Shown: positions 35,732 to 45,954, numbered from the stretch's first letter. The stretch: DNA of 64,000 nt from an uncultured Paracoccaceae bacterium (GCA_947494675.1 CANLVP010000001.1:248001-312000); one strand, 5' to 3'. Notes: generated by a model from the letters alone, not told the origin. Numbers and translations are program-made.

Positions 35732-36714
35732 GACGGCTCCAATCGTTTGAGAAGGCGGGCTTTGGTGTCGGCGTCGCAAAAGGCGGCGTTGATGGCGATG
35801 GTGTTGAGGTCTCGGAAATCGGCGGCGTCCCAGCCGAATGTCTTGTGCAATGCCTCGTATTCCGCCGTCATTGTGGTGTGAAAGAACGGCGGATCGTCGG
35901 TGGAAATGGTCACGGGCACGCCCGCATCGCGCAGCTTGGCGATGGGGTGGCTGGCCCAGCTGTCAACGGCCTTGAGCACCACGTTCGACCCCGGGCAGAC
36001 CTCGAGCACGACACCCTCATCGGCCAATCGCTTGACCAGAATGGGATCGCGGTGGGCGTTGATGCCGTGACCAATGCGCGCGACTTTTAGGGCATCAAGC
36101 GTCTCGGCCACCATATCCGGCCCGCCCCATTCGCCCGCATGGCAGGTCAGGGCAAGCCCGGCCTCGCGCGCCATGTCAAAGCTATAGGCAAAGTCAGCGG
36201 GGCGGTGCAGCATCTCAGCCCCCGCCATGCCGTAGCCTGTGAGGAAATCGCCCATCGTTTCAACCGCGCATTTCGCCGCCCGCTTGGCCTGCTCTGGCCC
36301 TTCGTGGCGGATGCAGGTGACGATGCCCTTCAGCGTGATCCCGTGGCTGGCCTCGCAGTCCATCGCTGCCTGCGCCATCGCATCAAGATAGTCGCGCCAC
36401 GCGGCCACATCGCCACCGCCGCAGAAGTCGGGTGAGATAAAGGTTTCGGCGTAGATCACGCCATGGCTGGCGGTTTCTTCCAGCACGGCGGTGGTCAGGC
36501 GATAGAAATCCTCGGGGGATTTCAGCGGCTCGCAGGCGGCCTCATAGACCCGGAGAAAGTGTTCAAAGTCGCGGAACACATAGCCGCCGTCATCATCAAA
36601 AATGCCGGACAGATCGATGTTCTTTTCCCGCGCGAGGCCACGGATAAAGGCGGGCGGTGCGGCCCCTTCCAGATGCAAGTGAAGTTCCACCTTGGGCAGA
36701 TCGCGAAATGTCAT
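35728..36714 (-). CDS. add: Adenosine deaminase
   Basis: A 328-residue amidohydrolase with zinc ligands in ELHLHLEGA (His12, His14), CHAGEW with the zinc His, and the STDDPPFF motif with the catalytic Asp. It converts adenosine to inosine and deoxyadenosine to deoxyinosine. Relatives include adenine deaminases, so the base-level substrate could differ, but the setting among nucleoside enzymes favours adenosine. It overlaps both neighbours by 4 bp. Confidence 0.9.
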   Translation of the reverse strand: MTFRDLPKVELHLHLEGAAPPAFIRGLAREKNIDLSGIFDDDGGYVFRDFEHFLRVYEAACEPLKSPEDFYRLTTAVLEETASHGVIYAETFISPDFCGGGDVAAWRDYLDAMAQAAMDCEASHGITLKGIVTCIRHEGPEQAKRAAKCAVETMGDFLTGYGMAGAEMLHRPADFAYSFDMAREAGLALTCHAGEWGGPDMVAETLDALKVARIGHGINAHRDPILVKRLADEGVVLEVCPGSNVVLKAVDSWASHPIAKLRDAGVPVTISTDDPPFFHTTMTAEYEALHKTFGWDAADFRDLNTIAINAAFCDADTKARLLKRLEPS

Positions 36715-37922
36715 AGAAAGCTCTTTCCTTGTCCGGCGTAAGGCACATCCAGATGGGTCGCAACAGAGGCCCCGACATCCGAAAACCCAAGCTGCCCCAG
36801 CGCCTTAGCGCCCATGCCATGAACCAGCACCGGCACCCGTTCGCGGGTGTGATCGGTGCCGCCCCAGCTGGGGTCATTGCCATGGTCTGCGGTGATGATC
36901 AACAGGTCGTCAGCCGCCAGTTTCGGCAGGATTTGCGCCAGTTCTGCATCGAACCATTCCAAATGCCGCGCATAGCCTGCCACGTCGCGACGGTGGCCAT
37001 ATTCGCTGTCAAATTCGACGAAATTGGCAAAGGTCAGTGAGCCGGGTGCTGCGGTCTCAACCAGATCGTGCAGATGCCCCATCAGATCAACATCCGGGCC
37101 CTTGCGGACCTCATTGATCCCGCGCATCGAAAAGATGTCACCGATCTTGCCGATTGCATAAACCTGCCGCCCCGCGTCCTGTGCATAATCGCAGATCGTT
37201 TTCTCAGGCGGCGCGATGGCAAAGTCCTTGCGATGTGGCGTGCGAGTGAACCCGGCCTCTGGCGTGCCAACAAAGGGCCGCGCGATCACGCGTCCGACCT
37301 TCATGGCGTGGATCGTCGGTGCAAGCTCCGCACAGAGGTCAAGCAGGCGCTCAAGGCCAAAGGTTTCTTCATGGGCGGCAATCTGCACCACGGAATCCAC
37401 CGACGTATAGACAATCGGCCAGCCGGTCTGCATGTGCCGCGCGCCTTCGTCGTCCAGAATCGCAGTGCCAGAGGCATGGCGATTGCCCAACAGGCCACCG
37501 GTGCCAGCCGCCTGACAAATCTTGGTCACCAGATCGTCGGGAAAAGCCGGGTCTTCGTTCGGAAACGTGTGCCAATCCCACGGCACCGGCACACCGGCAA
37601 GCTCCCAATGTCCCGATGGTGTGTCCTTGCCCATCGACACCTCAGTCGCCGCACCCCATGCCCCGCTGGGCCGTGCATAAAGCCCCGGCGCGCTGTCGTT
37701 TGAGGCCAGTGTGATGGCCTTGCCCAGACCAAGCGCATCCAACGTCGGGACTTTCAACGGGCCGCTGCGTCCGATGTCGGCATGGCCGTCCGCGCAAATC
37801 TGCGCAATGTGGCAGACGGTATTCGCGCCGGTGTCGGGTTTGAGACCGTTAAAGAACCGATCCGCATCGGGCGCGCCGCCGATGCCAACACTGTCCATGA
37901 CCACCAGAAAAACACGCGCCAT
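36711..37922 (-). CDS. deoB: Phosphopentomutase
   Basis: A 403-residue alkaline-phosphatase-superfamily enzyme: VVMDSVGIGGAPDA at the N-terminus (metal ligand Asp), GKDTPSGHWE with the catalytic Thr, and ITADHGNDPSWGGTDHTRE at the C-terminus. It interconverts (deoxy)ribose 1-phosphate and 5-phosphate, joining phosphorolysed nucleosides to central carbon metabolism. It overlaps add by 4 bp and ends flush with deoA. Confidence 0.95.
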   Translation of the reverse strand: MARVFLVVMDSVGIGGAPDADRFFNGLKPDTGANTVCHIAQICADGHADIGRSGPLKVPTLDALGLGKAITLASNDSAPGLYARPSGAWGAATEVSMGKDTPSGHWELAGVPVPWDWHTFPNEDPAFPDDLVTKICQAAGTGGLLGNRHASGTAILDDEGARHMQTGWPIVYTSVDSVVQIAAHEETFGLERLLDLCAELAPTIHAMKVGRVIARPFVGTPEAGFTRTPHRKDFAIAPPEKTICDYAQDAGRQVYAIGKIGDIFSMRGINEVRKGPDVDLMGHLHDLVETAAPGSLTFANFVEFDSEYGHRRDVAGYARHLEWFDAELAQILPKLAADDLLIITADHGNDPSWGGTDHTRERVPVLVHGMGAKALGQLGFSDVGASVATHLDVPYAGQGKSFL

Positions 37923-39223
37923 TACGATACCCTTTCGCGGACCAAGTCAGGTTGCGGTGCTGCCTCACCGATTGTGACGGCGGCAAGCACTGCATGGGCC
38001 GCCGCCTCTGCACTGTCTTCGTCAGCGGCATGGATCACGGCAAGTGGCTGACCACGTTCAACTTTTTGCCCCAGACCCACAACATCTGAAAGGCCGACGC
38101 TGGGATCAATGCGGTCCGTCTCAACCCGGCGACCACCGCCCAAACCGACCACCGCAAGGCCCAGCGCCTCACCATCAATGGCTGCGATGACCCCGGCCGC
38201 GCGGGCCGGAACCTCGCCCACCACGGGGGCCTTGGGCAGGTGCGTCTGCCAGTCCTGCGCCATATCGGGCGGCCCACCAAGGGCGGTGACCATACGGGCA
38301 AAGCGTTCCATCGCCGCCCCAGAGGTGAGGCTTTTTTCCAGCTTCCGGCGCGCCACTTCGGGCGTCATGCCGGTCTGAACCAAAAGCTCTGCCCCCAGCG
38401 CAATCGACAGTTCCGTCAGGCGTGGGGCGGCGTCGGTCTGGCCCGACAGCACCTCCATGCAGGTCGCCACCTCAAGCGCATTGCCCAGCGTTGGGGCCAA
38501 GGGCTGATCCATATCGGTGATCAACGCCGAGGTCTTGCACCCTGCCCCGTTGGCCGCATCAACCAGTGACCGCGCCAATGCACGCGCGTCATCCATCGAC
38601 TTCATGAAGGCCCCGCTGCCAACCTTGACGTCCATCACCAGCCCTTCCAGCCCGGCCGCCAGTTTCTTGGACAGGATCGAGGCTGTAATCAGCTCCACGC
38701 TTTCGACCGTCGCCGTGACATCACGCACCGCATAGAGCCGCTTGTCGGCGGGTGCGATATTGCCGGTGGCACTGACAATCGCGCAGCCCACGTCGCCGAC
38801 AATTGCGCGCAGCTTGGCCTCTGACACAGATGTCGACAGGCCGGGGATCGCCTCCAGCTTATCAAGCGTCCCGCCGGTGTGCCCCAGCCCCCGGCCAGAG
38901 ATCATCGGCACCGCCACATCACAGGCGGCCAGCATCGGCGCCAGGATCAACGACACGCAATCCCCGACCCCACCGGTTGAATGTTTGTCGATCACCGGGC
39001 GGTTCAGGTCCCAATTCAGAACGTCACCGCTGTCGCGCATGGCCATAGTCAGGGCCGTGCGGCCCGCGTCGCTGAGCCCGTTCAGGCAGACAGCCATGGC
39101 AAAGGCACCGGCCTGCGCATCGCTGACCGCTCCATCGGCCAAGCCCTTGGCAAACCACGTCAATTCCGCAACCTCAGGGGTCTGTTTCCGACGCACTTTG
39201 GCGATGATGGCGCGGGCATCCAT
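37922..39223 (-). CDS. deoA: Thymidine phosphorylase
   Basis: A 433-residue enzyme with the phosphate site KHSTGGVGD near residue 85 and the MISGRGLGHTGGTLDKLEAIPG motif typical of class II nucleoside phosphorylases. It splits thymidine to thymine and deoxyribose 1-phosphate, which DeoB then uses. It is in the middle of the salvage operon. A pyrimidine nucleoside phosphorylase with wider specificity is the alternative. Confidence 0.94.
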   Translation of the reverse strand: MDARAIIAKVRRKQTPEVAELTWFAKGLADGAVSDAQAGAFAMAVCLNGLSDAGRTALTMAMRDSGDVLNWDLNRPVIDKHSTGGVGDCVSLILAPMLAACDVAVPMISGRGLGHTGGTLDKLEAIPGLSTSVSEAKLRAIVGDVGCAIVSATGNIAPADKRLYAVRDVTATVESVELITASILSKKLAAGLEGLVMDVKVGSGAFMKSMDDARALARSLVDAANGAGCKTSALITDMDQPLAPTLGNALEVATCMEVLSGQTDAAPRLTELSIALGAELLVQTGMTPEVARRKLEKSLTSGAAMERFARMVTALGGPPDMAQDWQTHLPKAPVVGEVPARAAGVIAAIDGEALGLAVVGLGGGRRVETDRIDPSVGLSDVVGLGQKVERGQPLAVIHAADEDSAEAAAHAVLAAVTIGEAAPQPDLVRERVS

Positions 39224-39618
39224 CAGTTCGAACGGGACATATAGTCTTGATCAAAGGCACCGGGCAGCAAAGCGGCGACCGTGGTGTCCATCACCACACC
39301 ATCGGTGGTCGCAAGGGTCACGGTGACGTCGCCACCCGCAAATTCGGCCAGTTTCTGGCGACATCCGCCACAGGGGCTGACAGGTTGTGGGCTATTGGCG
39401 ATGACAGCCACAGCGGCAATTTCTGTCTCGCCCGCCGCGACCATGGCCGCGATGGCCCCGGCCTCAGCACAGGTGCCTTCGGGGTAGGCCACGTTTTCCA
39501 CGTTGCAACCAAGATAGACGGCGCCCGAGGCCGTCCGGATCGCCGCCCCCACCTTAAAATTGGAATAGGGTGCATGCGCATTCAGGCGCACAGCGCGTGC
39601 TTCTTCTATCAGGGACAT
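39223..39618 (-). CDS. cdd: Cytidine deaminase
   Basis: A 131-residue enzyme of the small tetrameric type: TCAEAGAI (zinc Cys and catalytic Glu) and PCGGCRQ (two zinc Cys). It deaminates cytidine and deoxycytidine to uridine and deoxyuridine. The ATG at 39618 has GGAG 7 nt before it; the longer frame from 39696 encodes unlikely sequence. It is the first gene of the leftward salvage operon. Confidence 0.95.
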   Translation of the reverse strand: MSLIEEARAVRLNAHAPYSNFKVGAAIRTASGAVYLGCNVENVAYPEGTCAEAGAIAAMVAAGETEIAAVAVIANSPQPVSPCGGCRQKLAEFAGGDVTVTLATTDGVVMDTTVAALLPGAFDQDYMSRSN

Positions 39619-39738
39619 CGGGCAGCTCCGGTTCGTGTCAGAACAAGAGAGTGATCGCAGATTATTCCAGATGCAAGGGTCCCCAGACGGAACCAAATCG
39701 TCCGCCGCGCGTTAGACTGTATAATCTTTGAGGTTCTA

Positions 39739-40011
39739 ATGCGCAGTCAATACAATCACGCCCGTCCGTTTTTTGACGGAAACCACGATCAAGTCCCCAT
39801 GTCAGAAGATGTCGCCGTCATGTTGTCGGCCCTTTGTCAGGCGGCAGGCAAGTCCTTTGATCCCAGCCTCAGCCAAAGGGATGCGCTGGCGATGATCGAC
39901 CGGCTGCGGGACAAGCTTGATTTTCAGCTGCGCACACGGTCCGATTTGGCGGCGAATTTGCCAGGCAAAGTCACCTCAAGCAAACTGACGTCATCGGACG
40001 CCGACGCATAG
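39739..40011 (+). CDS. Small DUF3072-like protein
   Basis: A 90-residue protein whose middle part (VMLSALCQAAGKSFDPSLSQRDALAMIDRL) resembles DUF3072. GAGG lies 5 nt before the ATG at 39739. Its last 88 bp overlap the convergent VOC-cupin gene, which is unusual and lowers confidence in the C-terminal part. It is divergent from cdd with 120 bp between. Function unknown. Confidence 0.5.
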   Translation: MRSQYNHARPFFDGNHDQVPMSEDVAVMLSALCQAAGKSFDPSLSQRDALAMIDRLRDKLDFQLRTRSDLAANLPGKVTSSKLTSSDADA

Positions 40012-41012
40012 CGCACGGCCATCCCCGGCGGCACCACAAAGGCGTCGCCTGCTTGTAGATCAAAGGGCTCTTTGCCCTCACCTTCAAGCCGCATGGTCCC
40101 GGCCATCACAAAGCAGAAATAGATATCGGCGTCATGTTGCACCCAAGTGGGCGCGCCTTGGGCACGGCGCAACACTTTGACGCCCGCCACATCGCCAATG
40201 TTGTGGGCAATTGTCGTGTCACGGGCAGCAAAACCGGGGATTTGATGCGGCAGCCATGTCCCGTCTACGCCGCGATTGTGCACGAACTTTTGCCCCGCCC
40301 AGACCCGGTCAGGCCGCAGATGCGGGGTGGGCAGCGTCATCTCATGATCAATCTCGGTGATATGATCGGCGGGCACGCCGACCTCGATCACCTCGATACC
40401 GTCCGACGCCTCTAACACCCGGTGACGGATTTCGGGCGGCTGGATAAAGCAATCGCCAGCGTGCAGCCGGATCGGATCGCCTTGATCCTCATAGACCACA
40501 TCAACCCAACCCTTGACGCAAAAGATCAGCTGGAACCCGACACGGTGGAAATGTACCATATCGGGCACTGGGCCGCCGTCGGGAATGCGGATGTGGCTTG
40601 CGATGATCGACCCGCCCAACCGGTCGGGGATCAAATCGCGATAGTGCATCCCGGCCCGTCCGATCACCCAAGGGGCCTGATCGGCAAGGCGGCGGACGAC
40701 AAAGGCATGTTGCGTCTGAGGCAGTTCAACCGGCGGGTTCAGCGGCGTGATCGTCACCTGCGTGCCACCGGGTGCCGTCAGCACCTCGGGCGTCCGGTCG
40801 TCAGTGGCCAGCACGATCTGCCCCGCCGGCACCCCGTCCCGATCCAATTGCACGCGCAGCCCATGGCCGCTGAAAATCGCCGTCGCGGGATCGTCTGCAG
40901 GATAGATCATATCCATCCGCATCCCCAACTCGCGTTGAAAGAACCCGATGTCAGCGGTCAGATCATCGGTGCCCAGCACGACACGCGCGCGCATTTCGGA
41001 TTGATTTGTCAT
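39924..41012 (-). CDS. VOC-like domain fused to two cupin domains
   Basis: A 362-residue protein. Residues 8-90 look like a glyoxalase/VOC half (VVLGTDDLTADIGFFQRELGM..). Residues 150-220 form a cupin with H-x-H ligands in MVHFHRVGFQLIF and GDCFIQPPEIRHRV. Residues 285-350 form a second cupin with weaker ligands (VQHDADIYFCF, GDAFVVPPGMAVRY). The architecture suggests a small-molecule dioxygenase, isomerase or sensor, but I cannot name a substrate. It is leftward, divergent from the malic enzyme gene. Confidence 0.8.
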   Translation of the reverse strand: MTNQSEMRARVVLGTDDLTADIGFFQRELGMRMDMIYPADDPATAIFSGHGLRVQLDRDGVPAGQIVLATDDRTPEVLTAPGGTQVTITPLNPPVELPQTQHAFVVRRLADQAPWVIGRAGMHYRDLIPDRLGGSIIASHIRIPDGGPVPDMVHFHRVGFQLIFCVKGWVDVVYEDQGDPIRLHAGDCFIQPPEIRHRVLEASDGIEVIEVGVPADHITEIDHEMTLPTPHLRPDRVWAGQKFVHNRGVDGTWLPHQIPGFAARDTTIAHNIGDVAGVKVLRRAQGAPTWVQHDADIYFCFVMAGTMRLEGEGKEPFDLQAGDAFVVPPGMAVRYASASDDVSLLEVTLPGKFAAKSDRVRS

Positions 41013-41135
41013 CTTATTAGGGTGCTGCGGCCTATGAAGATTTGCAAGCCAGACCGTTCAGCGGTTATAGCATAGGTCAGCGTGACCCGACGGCAAACAA
41101 GTCGTTTAACATTAAACAATCAGGCGGAATACAAG

Positions 41136-43415
41136 ATGGCCAAAACCGATAACGACAGTCTTCGCAAGGCAGCGCTTGATTACCACCAATTCCCAAAGCC
41201 CGGAAAACTGGAGATCCGCGCGACCAAACCGATGGCCAATGGCCGTGACCTCGCGCGGGCCTATTCGCCGGGCGTCGCCGAAGCCTGTCTTGAGATTAAG
41301 GCCGATCCAGCCACCGCGCGCGACTATACCTCTCGCGGTAATCTCGTGGCCGTGGTCACCAACGGCAGCGCCGTCTTGGGCCTTGGAAATATCGGCGGGC
41401 TAGCCTCCAAACCCGTGATGGAAGGCAAGGCCGTTCTGTTCAAGAAATTCGCCAATATCGACTGCTTTGATATTGAGCTGGACGAACCCGATCCGCACAA
41501 ACTCGCGGATATTGTCTGCGCGCTAGAACCCACCTTTGGCGCGATCAACCTTGAGGATATCAAAGCCCCCGACTGCTTTATTGTTGAGGACGCCTGCCGC
41601 GCGCGGATGAACATTCCGGTGTTCCATGACGACCAGCACGGCACCGCGATTGTCGTTGGCGCTGCTGCGACCAACGCGCTGCAAGTGGCGGGCAAGTCAT
41701 TTGCGGATATCAAGATCGTCAGCACCGGTGGCGGTGCTGCTGGCATCGCCTGCCTGAACATGCTGCTGACCTTGGGCGTCAAACGCGAAAACGTCTGGCT
41801 TTGCGATATCGAAGGGCTGGTCTACGAAGGTCGGGAGGCGGATATGACCCCGCAAAAGGCCGCATTCGCCCAAGGCAACTCGCCTGCCCAACTGGGTGAC
41901 GTCATCGACGGCGCGGACCTGTTTCTGGGCCTCTCCGGCCCCGGTGTCCTAAAGCCCGAGATGGTCGCCAAGATGGCCGATACCCCCATCATCTTTGCCC
42001 TCGCCAACCCCAACCCAGAGATTGACCCAGCAGAGGCGCGCGCGGTGAACCCAAAGGCGATCATCGCCACAGGTCGCAGCGATTTTCCCAATCAAGTCAA
42101 CAACGTGCTGTGTTTCCCCTTCATCTTTCGCGGCGCGCTCGACGTCGGCGCCACCGACATCAATGATGAGATGAAGGTGGCCTGCGTCGAAGGCATCGCC
42201 GCCCTCGCCCGCGCGACCACATCGGCCGAGGCCGCTGCCGCCTATCAGGGCGAGCAAATGACTTTCGGGGCCGACTACCTGATCCCCAAACCCTTTGATC
42301 CGCGCCTGATGGGCGTGGTCGCCAGCGCCGTTGCCGGGGCCGCTTGCAAGACCGGCGTCGCGACCCGCCCCATCGAAGACATGGAGGCCTATAAAGCCAA
42401 ACTCGACAGTTCAGTCTTCCGCTCCGCCCTTTTGATGCGCCCGGTGTTCGAGGCCGCAGGCACCGCAGAACGCGACATCGTCTTTGCCGAGGGCGAGGAT
42501 GAACGCGTGCTGCGCGCTTCTCAGGCCATCACCGAGGAAACGACCGACCACCCGATCCTGATCGGACGGCCAGAGGTGATTGCAGCGCGTTGCGAACGTC
42601 TTGGCCTGACGATCCGGCCCGGTGTCGACTTCAAGATCGTGAACCCCGAAAACGACCCGCGCTACCGTGACTATTGGAACAGCTATCACGATCTGATGGC
42701 GCGCGAAGGCGTCACGCCCGATCTGGCCAAGGCGATCATGCGCACCAACACCACCGCGATTGGCGCAGTCATGGTCCATCGCGGCGAGGCTGACAGCCTG
42801 ATCTGCGGCACCTTTGGGCAATACCTCTGGCACTTGAACTATGTGACGCAAATATTGGGGCATGGCGGGCTGCATCCGGTTGGTGCGCTTTCGATGATGA
42901 TCCTTGAGGACGGCCCCCTGTTCGTCGCCGACACTCAGGTGCACGCCGAACCCACGCCGGAACAGATCGCCGAAACCGTCATTGGGGCCGCCCGCCATGT
43001 GCGCCGTTTTGGCCTGTCGCCCAATATCGCCCTGTGTTCGCACAGCCAGTTCGGCAACCTTGATTGCGACACAGGCCGCCGGATGCGCGCCGCGATGGAG
43101 ATTTTGGACAGCGCCCCGCGCGACTTCGCCTACGAGGGCGAGATGCACATCGACAGCGCGCTTGACCCCGCGTTGCGCAGCCGCGTTTTCCCCGCCGCAC
43201 ATATGGAAGGTGCCGCCAATTGCCTCGTCTTTGCCAATACTGATGCGGCCTCTGGCGTGCGCAATATCATGAAGATGAAAGGTGGCGCGTTAGAGGTGGG
43301 GCCGATCCTGATGGGCCTTGGCAACAAGGCGCATATCGTCACGCCATCGATCACGGCGCGTGGATTGCTGAACATGTCAGCCGTCGCGGGCACCCCGGTT
43401 TCGCACTATAGCTAA
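41136..43415 (+). CDS. maeB: NADP-dependent malic enzyme with phosphotransacetylase-like domain
   Basis: A 759-residue MaeB. The N-terminal malic enzyme part (1-430) has the YSPGVAEAC motif, FHDDQHGTAIVV and an NADP-binding Rossmann region (STGGGAAGIACL). The C-terminal part (about 440-759) resembles phosphate acetyltransferase and is regulatory in known MaeB proteins. It decarboxylates malate to pyruvate, giving NADPH. The ATG at 41136 (MAKTDNDSLRKAAL) is chosen over the frame from 41082, which adds an atypical 18 residues. Monocistronic. Confidence 0.94.
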   Translation: MAKTDNDSLRKAALDYHQFPKPGKLEIRATKPMANGRDLARAYSPGVAEACLEIKADPATARDYTSRGNLVAVVTNGSAVLGLGNIGGLASKPVMEGKAVLFKKFANIDCFDIELDEPDPHKLADIVCALEPTFGAINLEDIKAPDCFIVEDACRARMNIPVFHDDQHGTAIVVGAAATNALQVAGKSFADIKIVSTGGGAAGIACLNMLLTLGVKRENVWLCDIEGLVYEGREADMTPQKAAFAQGNSPAQLGDVIDGADLFLGLSGPGVLKPEMVAKMADTPIIFALANPNPEIDPAEARAVNPKAIIATGRSDFPNQVNNVLCFPFIFRGALDVGATDINDEMKVACVEGIAALARATTSAEAAAAYQGEQMTFGADYLIPKPFDPRLMGVVASAVAGAACKTGVATRPIEDMEAYKAKLDSSVFRSALLMRPVFEAAGTAERDIVFAEGEDERVLRASQAITEETTDHPILIGRPEVIAARCERLGLTIRPGVDFKIVNPENDPRYRDYWNSYHDLMAREGVTPDLAKAIMRTNTTAIGAVMVHRGEADSLICGTFGQYLWHLNYVTQILGHGGLHPVGALSMMILEDGPLFVADTQVHAEPTPEQIAETVIGAARHVRRFGLSPNIALCSHSQFGNLDCDTGRRMRAAMEILDSAPRDFAYEGEMHIDSALDPALRSRVFPAAHMEGAANCLVFANTDAASGVRNIMKMKGGALEVGPILMGLGNKAHIVTPSITARGLLNMSAVAGTPVSHYS

Positions 43416-43525
43416 AGCCCCCTACGTCAAAAAATTTACAAGCCAAGCGCGGCTGCCCGCAATCGCGCTTGTCCGCTTTCGATCCGCCCCCTATCCCTAT
43501 GGCAACATATCTTGGGGAGGACACG

Positions 43526-45418
43526 ATGGGATACGCGGACGTCTACAAAGCCTGGCAGAACGATCCAGAAGGATATTGGATGGATCAGGCTCAGGCGATT
43601 GACTGGGTCACACCACCGACCAAGGCGCTGGATGAAAGCACCGCCCCCCTCTACCGTTGGTTTACAGATGCGCAGGTCAATACCTGCTACAACGCCGTTG
43701 ACCGCCACGTCGAAAATGGCCGGGGCGATCAGGCGGCGATCATCTATGACAGCCCGATCACCGACAGCAAATCCACCATCACCTATGCCCAATTGCAGAC
43801 CCGCGTTGCGTCGCTTGCAGGGGCGCTGACCGCCAAAGGCGTGACCAAAGGCGACCGGGTCATCATCTATATGCCGATGGTGCCCGAAGCGCTTGAGGCG
43901 ATGCTGGCCTGCGCCCGCCTTGGGGCCATCCACTCGGTCGTTTTCGGCGGATTTGCCGCGAATGAGCTTGCCGTGCGCATCGATGACGCCACCCCCAAGG
44001 CCATCATCGCAGGCTCTTGCGGGATCGAGCCGGGCCGTGTTGTCGCCTATAAGCCCCTGCTCGACGGCGCGATTGATCTGGCCAGCCACAAGCCCGAGTT
44101 TTGCGTGATTTTTCAGCGTGAACAACAGCTTGCGGAGCTTGTACCCGGTCGCGATGTCGACTGGCATGGCTTTCAGGAAGGTGTCACCCCTGCCGATTGT
44201 GTCCCCGTCGCGGGCGACCATCCGGCCTATATCCTTTACACCTCTGGCACCACCGGCGCGCCAAAGGGCGTCGTACGTCCCACCGCCGGGCACCTTGTCG
44301 CGCTCAATTGGACGATGAAAAACATCTATCAGTGTGACCCGGGCGATGTGTTCTGGGCCGCCTCTGACGTGGGCTGGGTCGTGGGGCACAGCTATATCTG
44401 CTACGCCCCGCTGATCCACGGCAACACCACGGTGGTGTTTGAGGGCAAGCCCATTGGCACGCCGGATGCAGGCACCTTCTGGCGCGTGATCGCGGAACAT
44501 AACGTGCGTAGTTTCTTCACTGCCCCCACCGCCTTCCGCGCGATCAAGCGTGAGGACCCAAAGGGCGCAGAAATTGCAAAATACGACATCTCAGCCCTGC
44601 GCGCGCTCTATCTGGCGGGCGAACGCGCCGACCCCGATACGATCAAATGGGCGCAGGACATCATGGGCGTCCCCGTCTACGACCACTGGTGGCAGACCGA
44701 GACCGGCTACACCATCGCGGGCAACCCTGCGGGGATTGAGGCGCTGCCTGTCAAAATTGGCTCGCCCACGGTCGCGATGCCCGGCTATGACGTGCAAATC
44801 CTTGATGATGCGGGCCATCCCGTCAAAGCGGGCGAGCTTGGCGCGATTGCGATCAAGCTGCCGCTGCCGCCCGGCACACTGCCGACGCTCTGGAACGCAG
44901 AAGAACGCTTCAAATCAAGCTATCTGACCACCTTCCCGGGCTATTACGAGACCGGCGATGCGGGAATGATCGACGAGGACGGCTATCTTTATATCATGGC
45001 GCGCACCGATGACGTGATTAACGTGGCAGGCCACCGTCTCAGCACCGGCGCGATGGAAGAGGTTCTGGCCAATCACCCCGACGTCGCCGAATGCGCCGTG
45101 ATCGGCGTGACCGATCAGCTCAAGGGGCAACTGCCGCTAGGATTTGTCTGCACCAACAAGGGCACGGCCAAATCCGACGCCGATATCATGGCCGAATGCG
45201 TCAAGATGATGCGCGACACCATCGGCCCGGTCGCCGCCTTCAAGCTGATCGCCGTCGTGGACCGCCTGCCCAAGACCCGGTCCGGCAAAATCCTACGCGG
45301 CACGATGGTCAAGATCGCCGATGGCGCCGACTTCAAAATGCCCGCCACGATTGATGACCCCGCGATCCTGAATGAGATCAAAGCGGCGCTGCAGCCCTTG
45401 GGCTATGCCGGTGGGTAA
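43526..45418 (+). CDS. prpE: Propionyl-CoA synthetase
   Basis: A 630-residue ANL ligase of the Acs/PrpE type. The ATP loop is YTSGTTGAPKGVVR, followed by VGHSYICYAPLIHGNT and the PrpE-like FFTAPTAFRAIKREDP; the C-terminal lysine motif is KTRSGKILRGTM. It activates propionate to propionyl-CoA; in roseobacters PrpE also feeds acrylate from DMSP into metabolism. The ATG at 43526 has GGGGAGGA five bases before it. MeaB and CobQ elsewhere in the window fit a methylmalonyl-CoA route for the product. Confidence 0.9.
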   Translation: MGYADVYKAWQNDPEGYWMDQAQAIDWVTPPTKALDESTAPLYRWFTDAQVNTCYNAVDRHVENGRGDQAAIIYDSPITDSKSTITYAQLQTRVASLAGALTAKGVTKGDRVIIYMPMVPEALEAMLACARLGAIHSVVFGGFAANELAVRIDDATPKAIIAGSCGIEPGRVVAYKPLLDGAIDLASHKPEFCVIFQREQQLAELVPGRDVDWHGFQEGVTPADCVPVAGDHPAYILYTSGTTGAPKGVVRPTAGHLVALNWTMKNIYQCDPGDVFWAASDVGWVVGHSYICYAPLIHGNTTVVFEGKPIGTPDAGTFWRVIAEHNVRSFFTAPTAFRAIKREDPKGAEIAKYDISALRALYLAGERADPDTIKWAQDIMGVPVYDHWWQTETGYTIAGNPAGIEALPVKIGSPTVAMPGYDVQILDDAGHPVKAGELGAIAIKLPLPPGTLPTLWNAEERFKSSYLTTFPGYYETGDAGMIDEDGYLYIMARTDDVINVAGHRLSTGAMEEVLANHPDVAECAVIGVTDQLKGQLPLGFVCTNKGTAKSDADIMAECVKMMRDTIGPVAAFKLIAVVDRLPKTRSGKILRGTMVKIADGADFKMPATIDDPAILNEIKAALQPLGYAGG

Positions 45419-45485
45419 GCATCAAGACGTTGAAAAGGTATCCGGTCGGGCATAGCTGAATCTAGGAAACAAACAGGCCATTCAG

Positions 45486-45947
45486 ATGTCCGACACGTTC
45501 AAAAAACCCTTTGCTGCCCCGCCAAACATCTTTTTGGCCTCGCTGATCGTCGCGGTTTTACTTGGCTTTGTTGTCCCATGGCCGGTCTTGCCGACGTTTG
45601 TGCAATTCACACTTGGCCCGGTGGCCATCTTTGCGGGGGTGATATTGATCATCAAATCGATGCGAGACATTGACGCGTCGGACACCACCTATGACCCCTA
45701 TGCTGCGTCCACTGCTCTCGTCACCTCTGGGATATACAAGTTCACCCGAAACCCTGGATATCTGGGCCTCGCAGTGATCCAGTTGGGCATGGCGATCTTG
45801 ATCGATAACGTCTGGATTATCCTCGCGAATATCGCCGCGATCATTGTGACAACGGTCTTCGTGATCAAACTGGAAGAAGAAAAGCTGTTGGACGCTTTTG
45901 GCCAAGACTATGCCGACTATTGCGGACGCGTCAGGCGCTGGATCTGA
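45486..45947 (+). CDS. Membrane methyltransferase of the ICMT/PEMT-like type
   Basis: A 153-residue protein with about four membrane helices and the C-terminal SAM-binding pattern of isoprenylcysteine-methyltransferase-like bacterial proteins: FTRNPGYLGLAVIQLG and EEEKLLDAFGQDYADYCGRVRRW. The substrate of bacterial members is mostly unknown. It lies 67 bp after prpE and ends 7 bp from the convergent nadK. Confidence 0.85.
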   Translation: MSDTFKKPFAAPPNIFLASLIVAVLLGFVVPWPVLPTFVQFTLGPVAIFAGVILIIKSMRDIDASDTTYDPYAASTALVTSGIYKFTRNPGYLGLAVIQLGMAILIDNVWIILANIAAIIVTTVFVIKLEEEKLLDAFGQDYADYCGRVRRWI

Positions 45948-45954
45948 CAGAGAG

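Noticed and set aside
43436-44500. Minus-strand frame of 354 codons
   Set aside because: Antisense to prpE, whose ANL motifs are intact; no ribosome-binding site and no family features.
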